DNA from: Lachnospiraceae bacterium
GTDB taxonomy: Bacteria > Bacillota > Clostridia > Lachnospirales > Lachnospiraceae
DNA length: 64,000 nucleotides
Reading direction: 5' to 3'
NCBI GenBank assembly: GCA_017427775.1
Contig: JAFRSD010000041.1
Coordinates: 86,592 to 150,591, forward strand
This document shows positions 18,567 through 26,563 of this stretch, piece after piece. Below the pieces are notes generated by a model that did not search any database, was not told where the DNA came from, and saw only the letters and a list, made by a program, of their open reading frames with translations. Each line of letters opens with the position of its first letter. The first letter of the stretch is position 1. A program made the translations under genes and the position numbers.

Positions 18567-19253
18567 TCAGGAAAAGAAACTCAGATCCCAATGGTTGACA
18601 CGCTGTACCATAGCCTTCACTTCACTAACGACACGGCTTGTTCCGAGACGCTCGGCGCCGAGTTCCAGAAACTCCTCCGCGTCCTCTAACGTCTTAATGC
18701 CGCCTGCCGCTTTCACGCGCTTGCCCTTGGTGTTCGCTACCATCAGCTCGATATCGCGCGCGGTTGCGCCGGAACCGCCGAAACCGGTCGACGTTTTAAT
18801 GAAATCCGCATCCGATTCCGATACAATTTCACACATGCGGATCTTCTCCTGCTCGGTCAGCATGCAGGTCTCGATAATAACCTTTAAAAGTTTTCCGTCG
18901 CAGGCTTTCTTCACATGATTGATCTCGCGAAGGACATCATCATAGCGGCCTTCCTTTACCATGCCGAGATTGATGACCATGTCGATCTCCGCAGCGCCGT
19001 TCTCAACCGCCTCAGCGGCTTCGTAGCATTTGACCGCGGTCGTAACGTAACCGTTCGGGAATCCGATCACGGTGCAAACCGGAATCTTTCCTTCCACATA
19101 GTCGGCCGCCTGCTTTACAAAGCACGGCGGAATGCATACCGACGCGGTATGAAAACGGATACCGTCATCGCACAGTCTGCGGATTTCTTCCCAGGTCGCC
19201 GTCTGCTTCAAAAGCGTATGATCCACGGCATTTAAAATCTTCTGTAACTCCAT
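18567..19253 (-). CDS. deoC: Deoxyribose-phosphate aldolase
   Basis: A 228-residue DeoC-family aldolase. The Schiff-base lysine lies in DFIKTSTGFGGSGAT and the second catalytic lysine in KAAGGIKTLEDA; EIDMVINLGMVKEG is also typical. It cleaves 2-deoxyribose-5-phosphate into acetaldehyde and glyceraldehyde-3-phosphate, completing the pathway that begins with DeoD. A 16-bp palindrome (19276-19291) lies just upstream of its ribosome binding site GAGGAGAGG. Confidence 0.96.
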   Translation of the reverse strand: MELQKILNAVDHTLLKQTATWEEIRRLCDDGIRFHTASVCIPPCFVKQAADYVEGKIPVCTVIGFPNGYVTTAVKCYEAAEAVENGAAEIDMVINLGMVKEGRYDDVLREINHVKKACDGKLLKVIIETCMLTEQEKIRMCEIVSESDADFIKTSTGFGGSGATARDIELMVANTKGKRVKAAGGIKTLEDAEEFLELGAERLGTSRVVSEVKAMVQRVNHWDLSFFS

Positions 19254-19275
19254 AATGATTGATACCTCTCCTCTA

Positions 19276-19291
19276 TTCTACAATAGTAGAA
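19276..19291. promoter_or_regulatory. Palindrome TTCTACAATAGTAGAA upstream of deoC
   Basis: Two 6-bp arms, TTCTAC and GTAGAA, are separated by 4 bp and located 23-38 bp before the deoC ATG. Position and symmetry suggest a repressor site for the deo genes. The same half-sites recur in the nuclease promoter at 46589-46633 and at 48306-48321. Confidence 0.45.
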
Positions 19292-19366
19292 CCATTATTT
19301 TCTTCTTTTGTTTCTCTGCTTCCACGGTGCAGTTCCGGACTGTCTGCGGATTCATCCCCTGCAGTC

Positions 19367-20593
19367 CTACCACTCCTCCTGCTGCAGCTCGGTAATGAAT
19401 TTGGCAAGCTTCTTCGCCGCCTTCTCGTGGGTCGCCTCGCTCGGATGCCAGTCAACCACGACGCCGTCCTTCTCGATGTTCTGCTCTTCGAACCGCATCG
19501 TCACGATATTGGTGTCTCCGGTTTCGGCTTTGAACTCCTCTGCCGCTTTCTCCATGCTTTCGCAGAGCTCGGTTCCCATGATGCCGAGCGTGCAGATGAT
19601 CTTCGCCCCCGGATTCTTGGCACGCACGGTTGCGAGGAATTCCTTGTATCCGTCAATGTATTCGCGCTTCTTGGCTTCATCCTTACAATAGCTCGAATCG
19701 TTGGTGCCGAGATTGATGACTACGATATCGGGAAGGAACTCGTCAAAGTCCCAGTCAATCTGGTCCGCATGGCGTCCTTCACCGAACGTCGATATAGACA
19801 TGCCGAACTTCGTGTAATACGGCGGAAGGATCTTGTCCCCAAGCTTCTCTCCCGTCGCGGTATAGCCGGAAACGATTCCGTATCCGCTGATGCTGACCAG
19901 ACTGTAGTCCGCATCAAGCAGGTCGGCCGTCTTGTAGGCAAATGCCTTCGTGCAGTCCTCATTTGCCGTGGAATATATGTCCGTTTCAAACTCGCCGTCC
20001 ACGCCGTAACCGCAGGTGATGGAGTCTCCGATAAACTCGATCCGCGTCGCGCGGTCCGAAATCGGAAGCAGGGAGCCGGTCATGGTCAGCGACTCAATGC
20101 CGACAACGGAATCCGATACTTCGGAGATCTTGATGATACGTACGGTTGAAAAAGTAAGTTTCTCGCTGTCGATGATCTTAATATCCTTGCGCGGCTCATC
20201 CATCAGGACGTCCGTGAACCGCTCGCCGTCCACATAGATTGCCACACGTGCAGCGTGTGTCGCGCTCGCGTACTGGTCGTCGGCCACGAGATGCACGGTG
20301 CATTCACGCCCGGCGAAGGTAAATTCGACGCCGCTTCCGGAGTATCCGCACCAACGGATTCCGTTCTCATAATAGGTCCGGCCGATCACCTTCACATTCT
20401 CTTTCGTCATCAAATAATCGGTCTGTGATAAATCCGGTACATAAGGTTCTTTCGTCGGTTCCACTGTAGTCTGTCCTTTCGTCGGAATCGGTGTAAGCGG
20501 GACCGGGCGTCCCGTTGTTTCGTGCGTGGTACAACCGCAGCAAAGAAGCATCAGCACCAGGATCAGCGCCGCGCATATATATCCTCTTTTCAT
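19367..20593 (-). CDS. CE2-like carbohydrate esterase lipoprotein
   Basis: A 408-residue secreted lipoprotein; the lipid-bearing Cys is residue 21 (LLCCGC). An N-terminal beta-sandwich (about 60-185, RWCGYSGSGVEFTFAGRECTVHLVADDQ) precedes an SGNH hydrolase domain (RIEFIGDSITCGYGVDG, VVINLGTNDSSYC, DWHPSEATHEK). This jelly-roll plus SGNH order is characteristic of carbohydrate esterase family 2, which removes acetyl groups from xylan and other glycans. ATG at 20593 is chosen over an in-frame ATG six codons upstream because GGGAGG lies 5-6 nt before it. Confidence 0.88.
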   Translation of the reverse strand: MKRGYICAALILVLMLLCCGCTTHETTGRPVPLTPIPTKGQTTVEPTKEPYVPDLSQTDYLMTKENVKVIGRTYYENGIRWCGYSGSGVEFTFAGRECTVHLVADDQYASATHAARVAIYVDGERFTDVLMDEPRKDIKIIDSEKLTFSTVRIIKISEVSDSVVGIESLTMTGSLLPISDRATRIEFIGDSITCGYGVDGEFETDIYSTANEDCTKAFAYKTADLLDADYSLVSISGYGIVSGYTATGEKLGDKILPPYYTKFGMSISTFGEGRHADQIDWDFDEFLPDIVVINLGTNDSSYCKDEAKKREYIDGYKEFLATVRAKNPGAKIICTLGIMGTELCESMEKAAEEFKAETGDTNIVTMRFEEQNIEKDGVVVDWHPSEATHEKAAKKLAKFITELQQEEW

Positions 20594-20680
20594 ACTTGCC
20601 TCCCGTAACACTTATGGTCTTATTTTACTGAAAGGAGGGGATTCCGTCAATAGAAAATGGGGGGATCTCCGCGGACCGGG

Positions 20681-20837
20681 GCCGGACTGCGGGAATCCGG
20701 ACTGCCCGGGGATTCTCGTGACCGGACTGCCTCGGAGACTATGTGCCGGACTGTTTAATGGGACTGGGCCGGACTGCCTCGGAGGAGGTCGTCTCAGGAA
20801 CTGAATCCTTCGTCAACCTCCTCCGGGGAAGTCCGGG
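20681..20837. repeat. Short CCGGACTG repeats and a long imperfect hairpin
   Basis: CGGACTG occurs five times (20683, 20698, 20723, 20747 and 20770), with CCGGACTGCCTCGGAG occurring twice. The last copy forms one arm of an imperfect hairpin, about 20 of 23 positions paired, with its complement at 20814-20836. I see no gene here. This stretch and the hairpin at 20852-20881 account for most of the gap between the CE2-like gene and carB. Confidence 0.7.
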
Positions 20838-20851
20838 TTCTTTTAACGCAA

Positions 20852-20881
20852 CAGAGGATTGCCGAAAACGGCAATCCTCTG
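20852..20881 (-). terminator. Perfect 13-bp stem-loop downstream of carB
   Basis: CAGAGGATTGCCG and its exact complement enclose AAAA. In the carB direction the stem is followed by TTGCGTT, a weak T-tract, so it may terminate inefficiently or mainly protect the 3' end. It lies about 145 bp beyond the carB stop. Confidence 0.6.
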
Positions 20882-21026
20882 AGTAATTCAGGTTATATCA
20901 ATTTTCAAACCGGCGAAGCGGAACTCTGCAGAATTTAGAAGTTGCAGAATCTCATGCGAGTCTACGCGGGAAATCTCGTTCGTATTTCCTACGGGAATAG
21001 CCTTAGTGAAACTTGTTCGACTCTCC

Positions 21027-24000
21027 TTAGTGGATTTCGCTGTGGATCTCCTGCAGGGACTTTACGCTGTGCTCGCTGTGGGTCTTTACGTAGTGGATAC
21101 CGTCGGCGGTTGCGAGGGCTGCTGCCATCGTCGTTACGTACGGTACCTTTGCCTTGATGGCTGCCTTACGGAGGTAGCTGTCGTCATGCAGGCTGTTCTT
21201 TCCGATCGGGGAGTTGATGATCAGCTGGATCTGTCCGTTCGTTATCAGGTCGTAGCAGTTCGGACGTCCTTCATACAGCTTGAGAATCTTCTCGGCGGGG
21301 ATGCCCGCAGCGGTCAGACGGTCGTAGGTGCCGCCGGTCGCATAAACCTTGAAACCGTCGCCGACAAGGGATTCCGCAACCTTAAGTGCCTCTTCCTTGT
21401 CCTTATCCTTTACGGAGATCAGTACGTTACCGGAAAGCGGAAGCTTGCTCTGGATTGCTTCCTGCGCCTTGTAGAATGCTTCGCCGTAGGACGGGGAAAG
21501 TCCGAGTACCTCACCGGTGGAACGCATCTCCGGTCCGAGGATCGGGTCAACTTCGGGGAACATATTGAACGGGAACGCGGCTTCCTTTACGCCGTAGTTC
21601 GGGATCGTCATTTCATGAAGCTCCGGAACCGGGGACTTGCGTCCGGTCAGCTCGGAAGTGATGATATCGGTTGCGATCGGTACCATGCGGATGTTGCAGA
21701 CCTTCGAAACAAGCGGAACGGTACGGCTTGCTCTCGGATTTGCCTCGATCACGAATACCTTGCCGTTCTCGATGGCGTACTGCATGTTCATAAGACCTTT
21801 GACATGCATCTCTTCTGCGATCTTTCTCGTGTATTCCTTGATCGTCTTCAGATTTTCCTCGGAAATATGTACCGAAGGAAGGATACATGCGGAGTCGCCG
21901 GAGTGGATACCCGCAAGCTCGATGTGCTCCATTACGGCAGGGACAAATGCGTGTGCGCCGTCGGCGATCGCGTCTGCCTCACACTCGGTTGCGTGATTCA
22001 GGAAACGGTCGATCAGGATCGGACGGTCAGGCGTTACGCCGATTGCCGCCTTCATGTATTCGGTCATCTGCTCGTCATCGTATACGACTTCCATGCCGCG
22101 GCCGCCGAGTACGAAGGAAGGACGAACCATTACCGGATAGCCGATCTTCGCTGCGATGCCGATTGCATCCTCAACGGTAACCGCCATGCCGGACTCGGGC
22201 ATCGGAATGTCGAGCTTCTTCATCATCTCACGGAAAAGGTCACGGTCTTCCGCCAGGGCGATAACCTCAGGAGAAGTTCCGAGGATCTTTACGCCGTTTC
22301 TCTTCAGGTCCGCAGCAAGGTTCAGAGGCGTCTGGCCGCCGAACTGTGCGATCACGCCGAGAGGCTTTTCCTTGTTGTAGATGGAAAGAACGTCCTCAAG
22401 GGTGAGGGGTTCGAAGTACAATTTGTCGGATGTATCGTAGTCGGTCGATACGGTCTCGGGATTACAATTAACGATGATCGTCTCGAAGCCGAGCTTCTTA
22501 AGAGCCTTGGCAGCATGTACGCAGCAGTAGTCAAACTCGATACCCTGGCCGATACGGTTCGGGCCGCCGCCGAGGATCATGATCTTGCGGTTATCGGAGA
22601 CCGGGCTCTTATCAACCGGGATGTTGTAGCTGGAGAAGTAATATGCGCTGTCCTTTGTACCGCTTACATGTACGCCCTCCCATGCCTCGGTAAGGCCGAT
22701 GGCAAGACGGCGGTTACGGATGTCATCCTCGGACACACCGACAAGCTTTGCGATGTAGCGGTCGGAGAAACCGTCCTTCTTCGCTTTCGTAAGAACCTCG
22801 TCGGACGGAACCGCACCCTTCTTCGAAAGGAGTGCCTCTTCCTCTTCTACCAGTTCCTTCATCTGCTCGATGAACCACTTCTTTACGTGGGTTGCGTTAT
22901 GTACTTCGTCTACGGTCGCACCCTTGCGGATGGCTTCATACATCTGGAAATGACGCTCGCTGGAAGGTGTCGCAAGCTTCTGCATCAACTCTTCCTTGCT
23001 GAGGTCATGGAAGTTCTTGACATAGCCGAGACCGTAGCGGCCGGTCTCAAGGCTTCTGATTGCCTTCTGGAAGGCTTCCTTGTAAGTCTTACCGATGCTC
23101 ATTACTTCGCCGACGGCACGCATCTGGGTTCCGAGCTTATCTTCAACGCCCTTGAACTTCTCAAATGCCCAGCGTGCGAACTTGATCACGACATAGTCAC
23201 CGTCCGGAACGTACTTGTCGAGAGAACCGTATTTGCCGCACGGGATTTCCTTTAAGGTAAGACCGGTTGCAAGCATTGCGGATACAAGCGCGATCGGGAA
23301 ACCGGTTGCCTTCGAAGCAAGTGCCGAGGAACGGGACGTTCTCGGGTTGATCTCGATAACAACGATACGGTCGGTCTTCGGGTCATGCGCGAACTGTACG
23401 TTCGTGCCGCCGATAACCTGTACGCGGTCAACGATCTTATAAGCCTGCTCCTGCAAGCGCTTCTGTACTTCCTTCGAAATCGTCAGCATCGGAGCCGCAC
23501 AGAAGGAGTCACCGGTATGAACGCCCATCGGATCGATATTCTCGATGAAACATACGGTGATCATGTTGCCTTCGCAGTCGCGGACAACCTCAAGCTCAAG
23601 CTCTTCCCAGCCGAGTACGGATTCCTCAACGAGAACCTGTCCTACAAGGCTTGCCTGAAGACCTCTTGCGCAGACCGTCTTCAGCTCTTCCTTGTTGTAT
23701 ACGAGTCCGCCGCCGGCACCGCCCATCGTGTAAGCCGGGCGAAGTACTACGGGGTATCCGAGGCGGTCGGCAATCTCAAGTGCTTCCTCTACGCTGTAGG
23801 ATACTTCGCTTCTTGCCATCTCGATGCCGAGTTCGTTCATCGTGTTCTTGAACTCGATACGGTCCTCGCCGCGCTCGATGGCGTCAACCTGAACACCGAT
23901 GACCTTTACGTTGTATTTGTCGAGAACACCGGCCTTGTAGAGCTCGCTGGAAAGGTTCAGACCGGACTGTCCGCCGAGGTTCGGAAGCAGGGCATCCGGA

Positions 24001-24245
24001 CGCTCCTTTGCGATGATCTGCTCGAGACGCTCTACGTTCAGCGGCTCGATATAGGTTACATCGGCCGTCTCGGGGTCGGTCATGATCGTTGCGGGGTTCG
24101 AGTTCACGAGAACGATCTCGTAACCGAGCTTTTTCAGGGCTTTGCAGGCCTGCGTTCCGGAATAGTCGAACTCGCATGCCTGACCGATGATGATCGGGCC
24201 GGAGCCGATGATCAGTACTTTGTGAATGTCTTCTCTCTTAGGCAT
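21027..24245 (-). CDS. carB: Carbamoyl-phosphate synthase large subunit
   Basis: A full-length 1072-residue CarB with two ATP-grasp halves (VLIIGSGPIIIGQACEFDYSGTQ and MILGGGPNRIGQGIEFDYCCVHA) and a C-terminal MGS-like allosteric domain (VKDKDKEEALKVAESLVGDGFKVYATGGT). It makes carbamoyl phosphate for pyrimidine and arginine synthesis. It needs CarA for glutamine hydrolysis, but no carA is found next to it or elsewhere in the window. AGGAGG precedes the ATG. The 268-bp upstream gap holds a promoter, a small ORF and a terminator-like hairpin. Confidence 0.97.
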   Translation of the reverse strand: MPKREDIHKVLIIGSGPIIIGQACEFDYSGTQACKALKKLGYEIVLVNSNPATIMTDPETADVTYIEPLNVERLEQIIAKERPDALLPNLGGQSGLNLSSELYKAGVLDKYNVKVIGVQVDAIERGEDRIEFKNTMNELGIEMARSEVSYSVEEALEIADRLGYPVVLRPAYTMGGAGGGLVYNKEELKTVCARGLQASLVGQVLVEESVLGWEELELEVVRDCEGNMITVCFIENIDPMGVHTGDSFCAAPMLTISKEVQKRLQEQAYKIVDRVQVIGGTNVQFAHDPKTDRIVVIEINPRTSRSSALASKATGFPIALVSAMLATGLTLKEIPCGKYGSLDKYVPDGDYVVIKFARWAFEKFKGVEDKLGTQMRAVGEVMSIGKTYKEAFQKAIRSLETGRYGLGYVKNFHDLSKEELMQKLATPSSERHFQMYEAIRKGATVDEVHNATHVKKWFIEQMKELVEEEEALLSKKGAVPSDEVLTKAKKDGFSDRYIAKLVGVSEDDIRNRRLAIGLTEAWEGVHVSGTKDSAYYFSSYNIPVDKSPVSDNRKIMILGGGPNRIGQGIEFDYCCVHAAKALKKLGFETIIVNCNPETVSTDYDTSDKLYFEPLTLEDVLSIYNKEKPLGVIAQFGGQTPLNLAADLKRNGVKILGTSPEVIALAEDRDLFREMMKKLDIPMPESGMAVTVEDAIGIAAKIGYPVMVRPSFVLGGRGMEVVYDDEQMTEYMKAAIGVTPDRPILIDRFLNHATECEADAIADGAHAFVPAVMEHIELAGIHSGDSACILPSVHISEENLKTIKEYTRKIAEEMHVKGLMNMQYAIENGKVFVIEANPRASRTVPLVSKVCNIRMVPIATDIITSELTGRKSPVPELHEMTIPNYGVKEAAFPFNMFPEVDPILGPEMRSTGEVLGLSPSYGEAFYKAQEAIQSKLPLSGNVLISVKDKDKEEALKVAESLVGDGFKVYATGGTYDRLTAAGIPAEKILKLYEGRPNCYDLITNGQIQLIINSPIGKNSLHDDSYLRKAAIKAKVPYVTTMAAALATADGIHYVKTHSEHSVKSLQEIHSEIH

Positions 24246-24296
24246 TTCTTCATCCTCCTGTGTGTGTTTAGTGTGTGTGAATCGGGTCTATTTATA

Positions 24297-24324
24297 GAAA
24301 AAGACGGAATAGAAAACTATTCCG
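24297..24324 (-). terminator. Attenuator-like terminator in the carB leader
   Basis: On the minus strand CGGAATAG-TTTT-CTATTCCG is followed by TCTTTTTC. The hairpin ends about 60 nt before carB, so transcription from the predicted promoter at 24442-24471 would have to pass it. The stop codon of the small leader ORF lies inside the ascending stem, so a ribosome there would block folding. Confidence 0.75.
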
Positions 24325-24397
24325 CCAAATAGAAAACAATATCCTTATGAAGCTTATTCGTGTCCATATGCAATTTTCCGAAAATCATGTAATGCAT
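24317..24397 (-). CDS. Putative 26-residue carB leader peptide
   Basis: An ATG with GGAGGA 7 nt upstream opens a 26-codon frame beginning MHYMIFGKLHMDTNK and ending in FYLAE. Its stop codon (24317-24319) lies inside the stem of the terminator hairpin. The last codons and the hairpin entry are U-rich (GATATTGTTTTCTATTTG). Such an arrangement resembles the pyrBI-type attenuator, where UTP-sensitive pausing couples translation to terminator read-through. That mechanism is inferred; I know of no described peptide with this sequence. Confidence 0.6.
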   Translation of the reverse strand: MHYMIFGKLHMDTNKLHKDIVFYLAE

Positions 24398-24441
24398 GGT
24401 TATATCCTCCGAAATTGCACGGCCATTTTTTGACCTGATTT

Positions 24442-24471
24442 AATATATCACAGGACCATGGGAAAATGCAA
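24442..24471 (-). promoter_or_regulatory. Predicted carB leader promoter
   Basis: On the minus strand TTGCAT (24466-24471) and TATATT (24442-24447) are 18 bp apart, placing the transcript start about 35 bp before the leader ORF. No PyrR-binding consensus was recognised in the leader. Confidence 0.55.
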
Positions 24472-24512
24472 GCGAAAAATGATCTGATTTTTTCATTTTT
24501 TTCGAAGGCTTC

Positions 24513-26375
24513 TCAGTTGGTTTTTCTGCGCCTTTCCTCCGCCATTTTCTTCTTATGCTCCTTGTAGGCCTTTCTGCCCTGTCCGACTCCGGTGGGAATC
24601 GGATTGTGGAGTACTTCGATATACTTGCCGTGATGCATCTGCTGACTTACAAGCGGGTCCAGTTCGAAATACCGGTCAATCTCTTCATCGGTGATATCCG
24701 GCTGGAACTTCCGGCGGCGGAGGCCACCGAATCTCCGGCGGTTATACTCTTTCCAAAAGATCAGAAGAAGGATCTCGATCAAAACGGCAATGAACAGCAC
24801 AAAGAAGAAGTGTTCCGTCTGCCGCACCGTATCCGTATTATAGATGAAGAACGAACGGACCGGTTTGCCGAGCAAATCCCGTATGATTCCCACCGCCATG
24901 AAAGCGAAGAACAGAATCATATAGGTCCACATCAATAAGGTAAACAGCGAACCGAGAATCCGCTTCCACAGTTTCTGCTTGTTTTCGTATTCGATATGGG
25001 GATCATTCTCTGACGTGCCTGCGGGTTCCGCGTTCGAAACATTATGCGGTCCTTCCGCGGTATGGTTTTTGATCAGGAAATCCATGTGACCCACGCGGTG
25101 CACATTTTCCTCCGCCCGTTTCTCTCCGCTCTCCTGCTCCTTCTGCTCCCGCTCTGTCTGGGTCAGTCCCCTGTCCGGGCTCTTCCAGGTCGCAAGCTTC
25201 TTATTCGGAAGGATTGCTTTTAAAAGGGAACCGAGTGTGATAAACACGTTGATGTACCAATACAGGATCGGGTACCAGATGACACTCCACGTATTCTTGA
25301 TCAGGTTTCGGTCATAATGGGACTCTAACCAGACCGCAACGGCGAACTGTAACAGGCACACAAAGGAAAGGAACTGGCTCTTCCACAGATATTCCGTAAA
25401 GACATGCTTCCCGCGGATTTCTGCTACGATCAGAATGGTGGTCAGCACAAGCCAGCACACCGACCACACAAAAGAGGCAACCTGTTCCAGATAGATCGGC
25501 GTCATACGCCTTCTCCGCCAGCTTTTAAAGATATCCCAGTGGCGGAATACCACTTCGAGCCCGCCCTCCGACCAGCGCTTTCTCTGCCGCCAGAGGCCTT
25601 TCACGGTTTCCGGAACAAGCATCCAGCAAAGAGCCCTCGGCTCATACCGGACATCCCAGAAATTCTTTTCCAGTTTCCAGGTTACCGCGATATCTTCCGT
25701 CATCATATCCCGGTCCCAGAAACCGCAGTCCATGAGTGCCCGCTTCCGGTAAGCGACACACACGCCGGATACGGTCATAACCTTGCCGAGTACCCGCTGC
25801 GTCCGCTTGATCAGGCTGATAATGCTCGCATACTCGCACAGCTGAATCTTTCCGAGTAGCGAACCGCGGTTACGGACACGGGGATTGCCGGTTACCGCTC
25901 CCACTCGTTCGCCGTTATGACGGTTTACGAAATGAGACACCATGTACCGAAGGGCTTTCTTATCAAGATAAGAATCCGCGTCAACGCCGACCAGGATCTC
26001 TCCTTTGGAAGCAATAAGCCCGAGATAAAGCGCATTGGCCTTGCCGCAGTTTTTATCGAGATCGACGACACGGACACGGTCGTATTTCTCGGACAGTTCT
26101 TTCATTACCTCCGATGAATTGTCCGTACTGCCGTCATTGATCAGGATTACCTCATAATCCGGATAATCCAGATTGACCATCTGCTCCACAACCTGCTGAA
26201 GAATCGAGCTTTCGTTGTGGGCCGGCATAAGAATCGAAACAAACGGCAGATTTTCCGGAATGATTCCATCCTTGTTCCGCTCGTTCGACCAGTAAAACAC
26301 CAGCGCTCCCAGTACCCACATCATGGCCATGACTGCCGGGTACCAGAAGACAAACTCCTCTACGATTTTCCACAT
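24513..26375 (-). CDS. PgaC-PgaD fusion: PNAG-type exopolysaccharide synthase
   Basis: A 620-residue protein. Residues 1-400 are a processive family 2 glycosyltransferase like PgaC/IcaA: membrane segment, VSILMPAHNESSILQQVVEQM, DADS (132-135), TED (226-228), QRKRW (264-268), then membrane segments. After a charged linker (400-460), residues about 465-590 contain two membrane helices and EYNRRRFGG...DITDEEIDRYFELDP, which match PgaD in order and spacing. In E. coli PgaC and PgaD are separate and cyclic-di-GMP binds between them. The product is probably poly-beta-1,6-GlcNAc or a relative. No pgaA or pgaB lies nearby. Confidence 0.85.
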   Translation of the reverse strand: MWKIVEEFVFWYPAVMAMMWVLGALVFYWSNERNKDGIIPENLPFVSILMPAHNESSILQQVVEQMVNLDYPDYEVILINDGSTDNSSEVMKELSEKYDRVRVVDLDKNCGKANALYLGLIASKGEILVGVDADSYLDKKALRYMVSHFVNRHNGERVGAVTGNPRVRNRGSLLGKIQLCEYASIISLIKRTQRVLGKVMTVSGVCVAYRKRALMDCGFWDRDMMTEDIAVTWKLEKNFWDVRYEPRALCWMLVPETVKGLWRQRKRWSEGGLEVVFRHWDIFKSWRRRRMTPIYLEQVASFVWSVCWLVLTTILIVAEIRGKHVFTEYLWKSQFLSFVCLLQFAVAVWLESHYDRNLIKNTWSVIWYPILYWYINVFITLGSLLKAILPNKKLATWKSPDRGLTQTEREQKEQESGEKRAEENVHRVGHMDFLIKNHTAEGPHNVSNAEPAGTSENDPHIEYENKQKLWKRILGSLFTLLMWTYMILFFAFMAVGIIRDLLGKPVRSFFIYNTDTVRQTEHFFFVLFIAVLIEILLLIFWKEYNRRRFGGLRRRKFQPDITDEEIDRYFELDPLVSQQMHHGKYIEVLHNPIPTGVGQGRKAYKEHKKKMAEERRRKTN

Positions 26376-26403
26376 GATTTTTCAATATTCCTCTTGCTTT
26401 TAC

Positions 26404-26470
26404 GTGACCCATGCGTCACATTACACGCTACAAATGCTATAATATAGGTGATATTATCATCAAATGTCAA
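26404..26470 (-). promoter_or_regulatory. Predicted promoter and leader palindrome of the PgaC-PgaD gene
   Basis: TTGACA (26465-26470) and TATATT (26441-26446) are 18 bp apart on the minus strand, about 65 bp before the ATG. Between promoter and start lies an inverted repeat, GTGAC-N6-GTCAC (26404-26419), which could be an operator. The leader is too short for a cyclic-di-GMP riboswitch. Confidence 0.65.
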
Positions 26471-26510
26471 GAGATTTATTTCGAGAATCAAAAACTGTTA
26501 AAGATATGAC

Positions 26511-26543
26511 AAAAAAGGCAGACACGGACAAATCGTGCCTGCC
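26511..26543 (-). terminator. Intrinsic terminator after the GH127 gene
   Basis: On the minus strand GGCAGGCACG pairs with CGTGTCTGCC (one G-U pair) around a 7-nt loop, followed by six T residues. It begins 20 bp after the GH127 stop. Confidence 0.92.
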
Positions 26544-26563
26544 TTCCTTTCGTCTGTTTCGTT

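Noticed and set aside
26376..26440. Cyclic-di-GMP riboswitch before the PgaC-PgaD gene
   Set aside because: The leader after the predicted promoter is about 65 nt and lacks the conserved GEMM core; only a short palindrome is visible.
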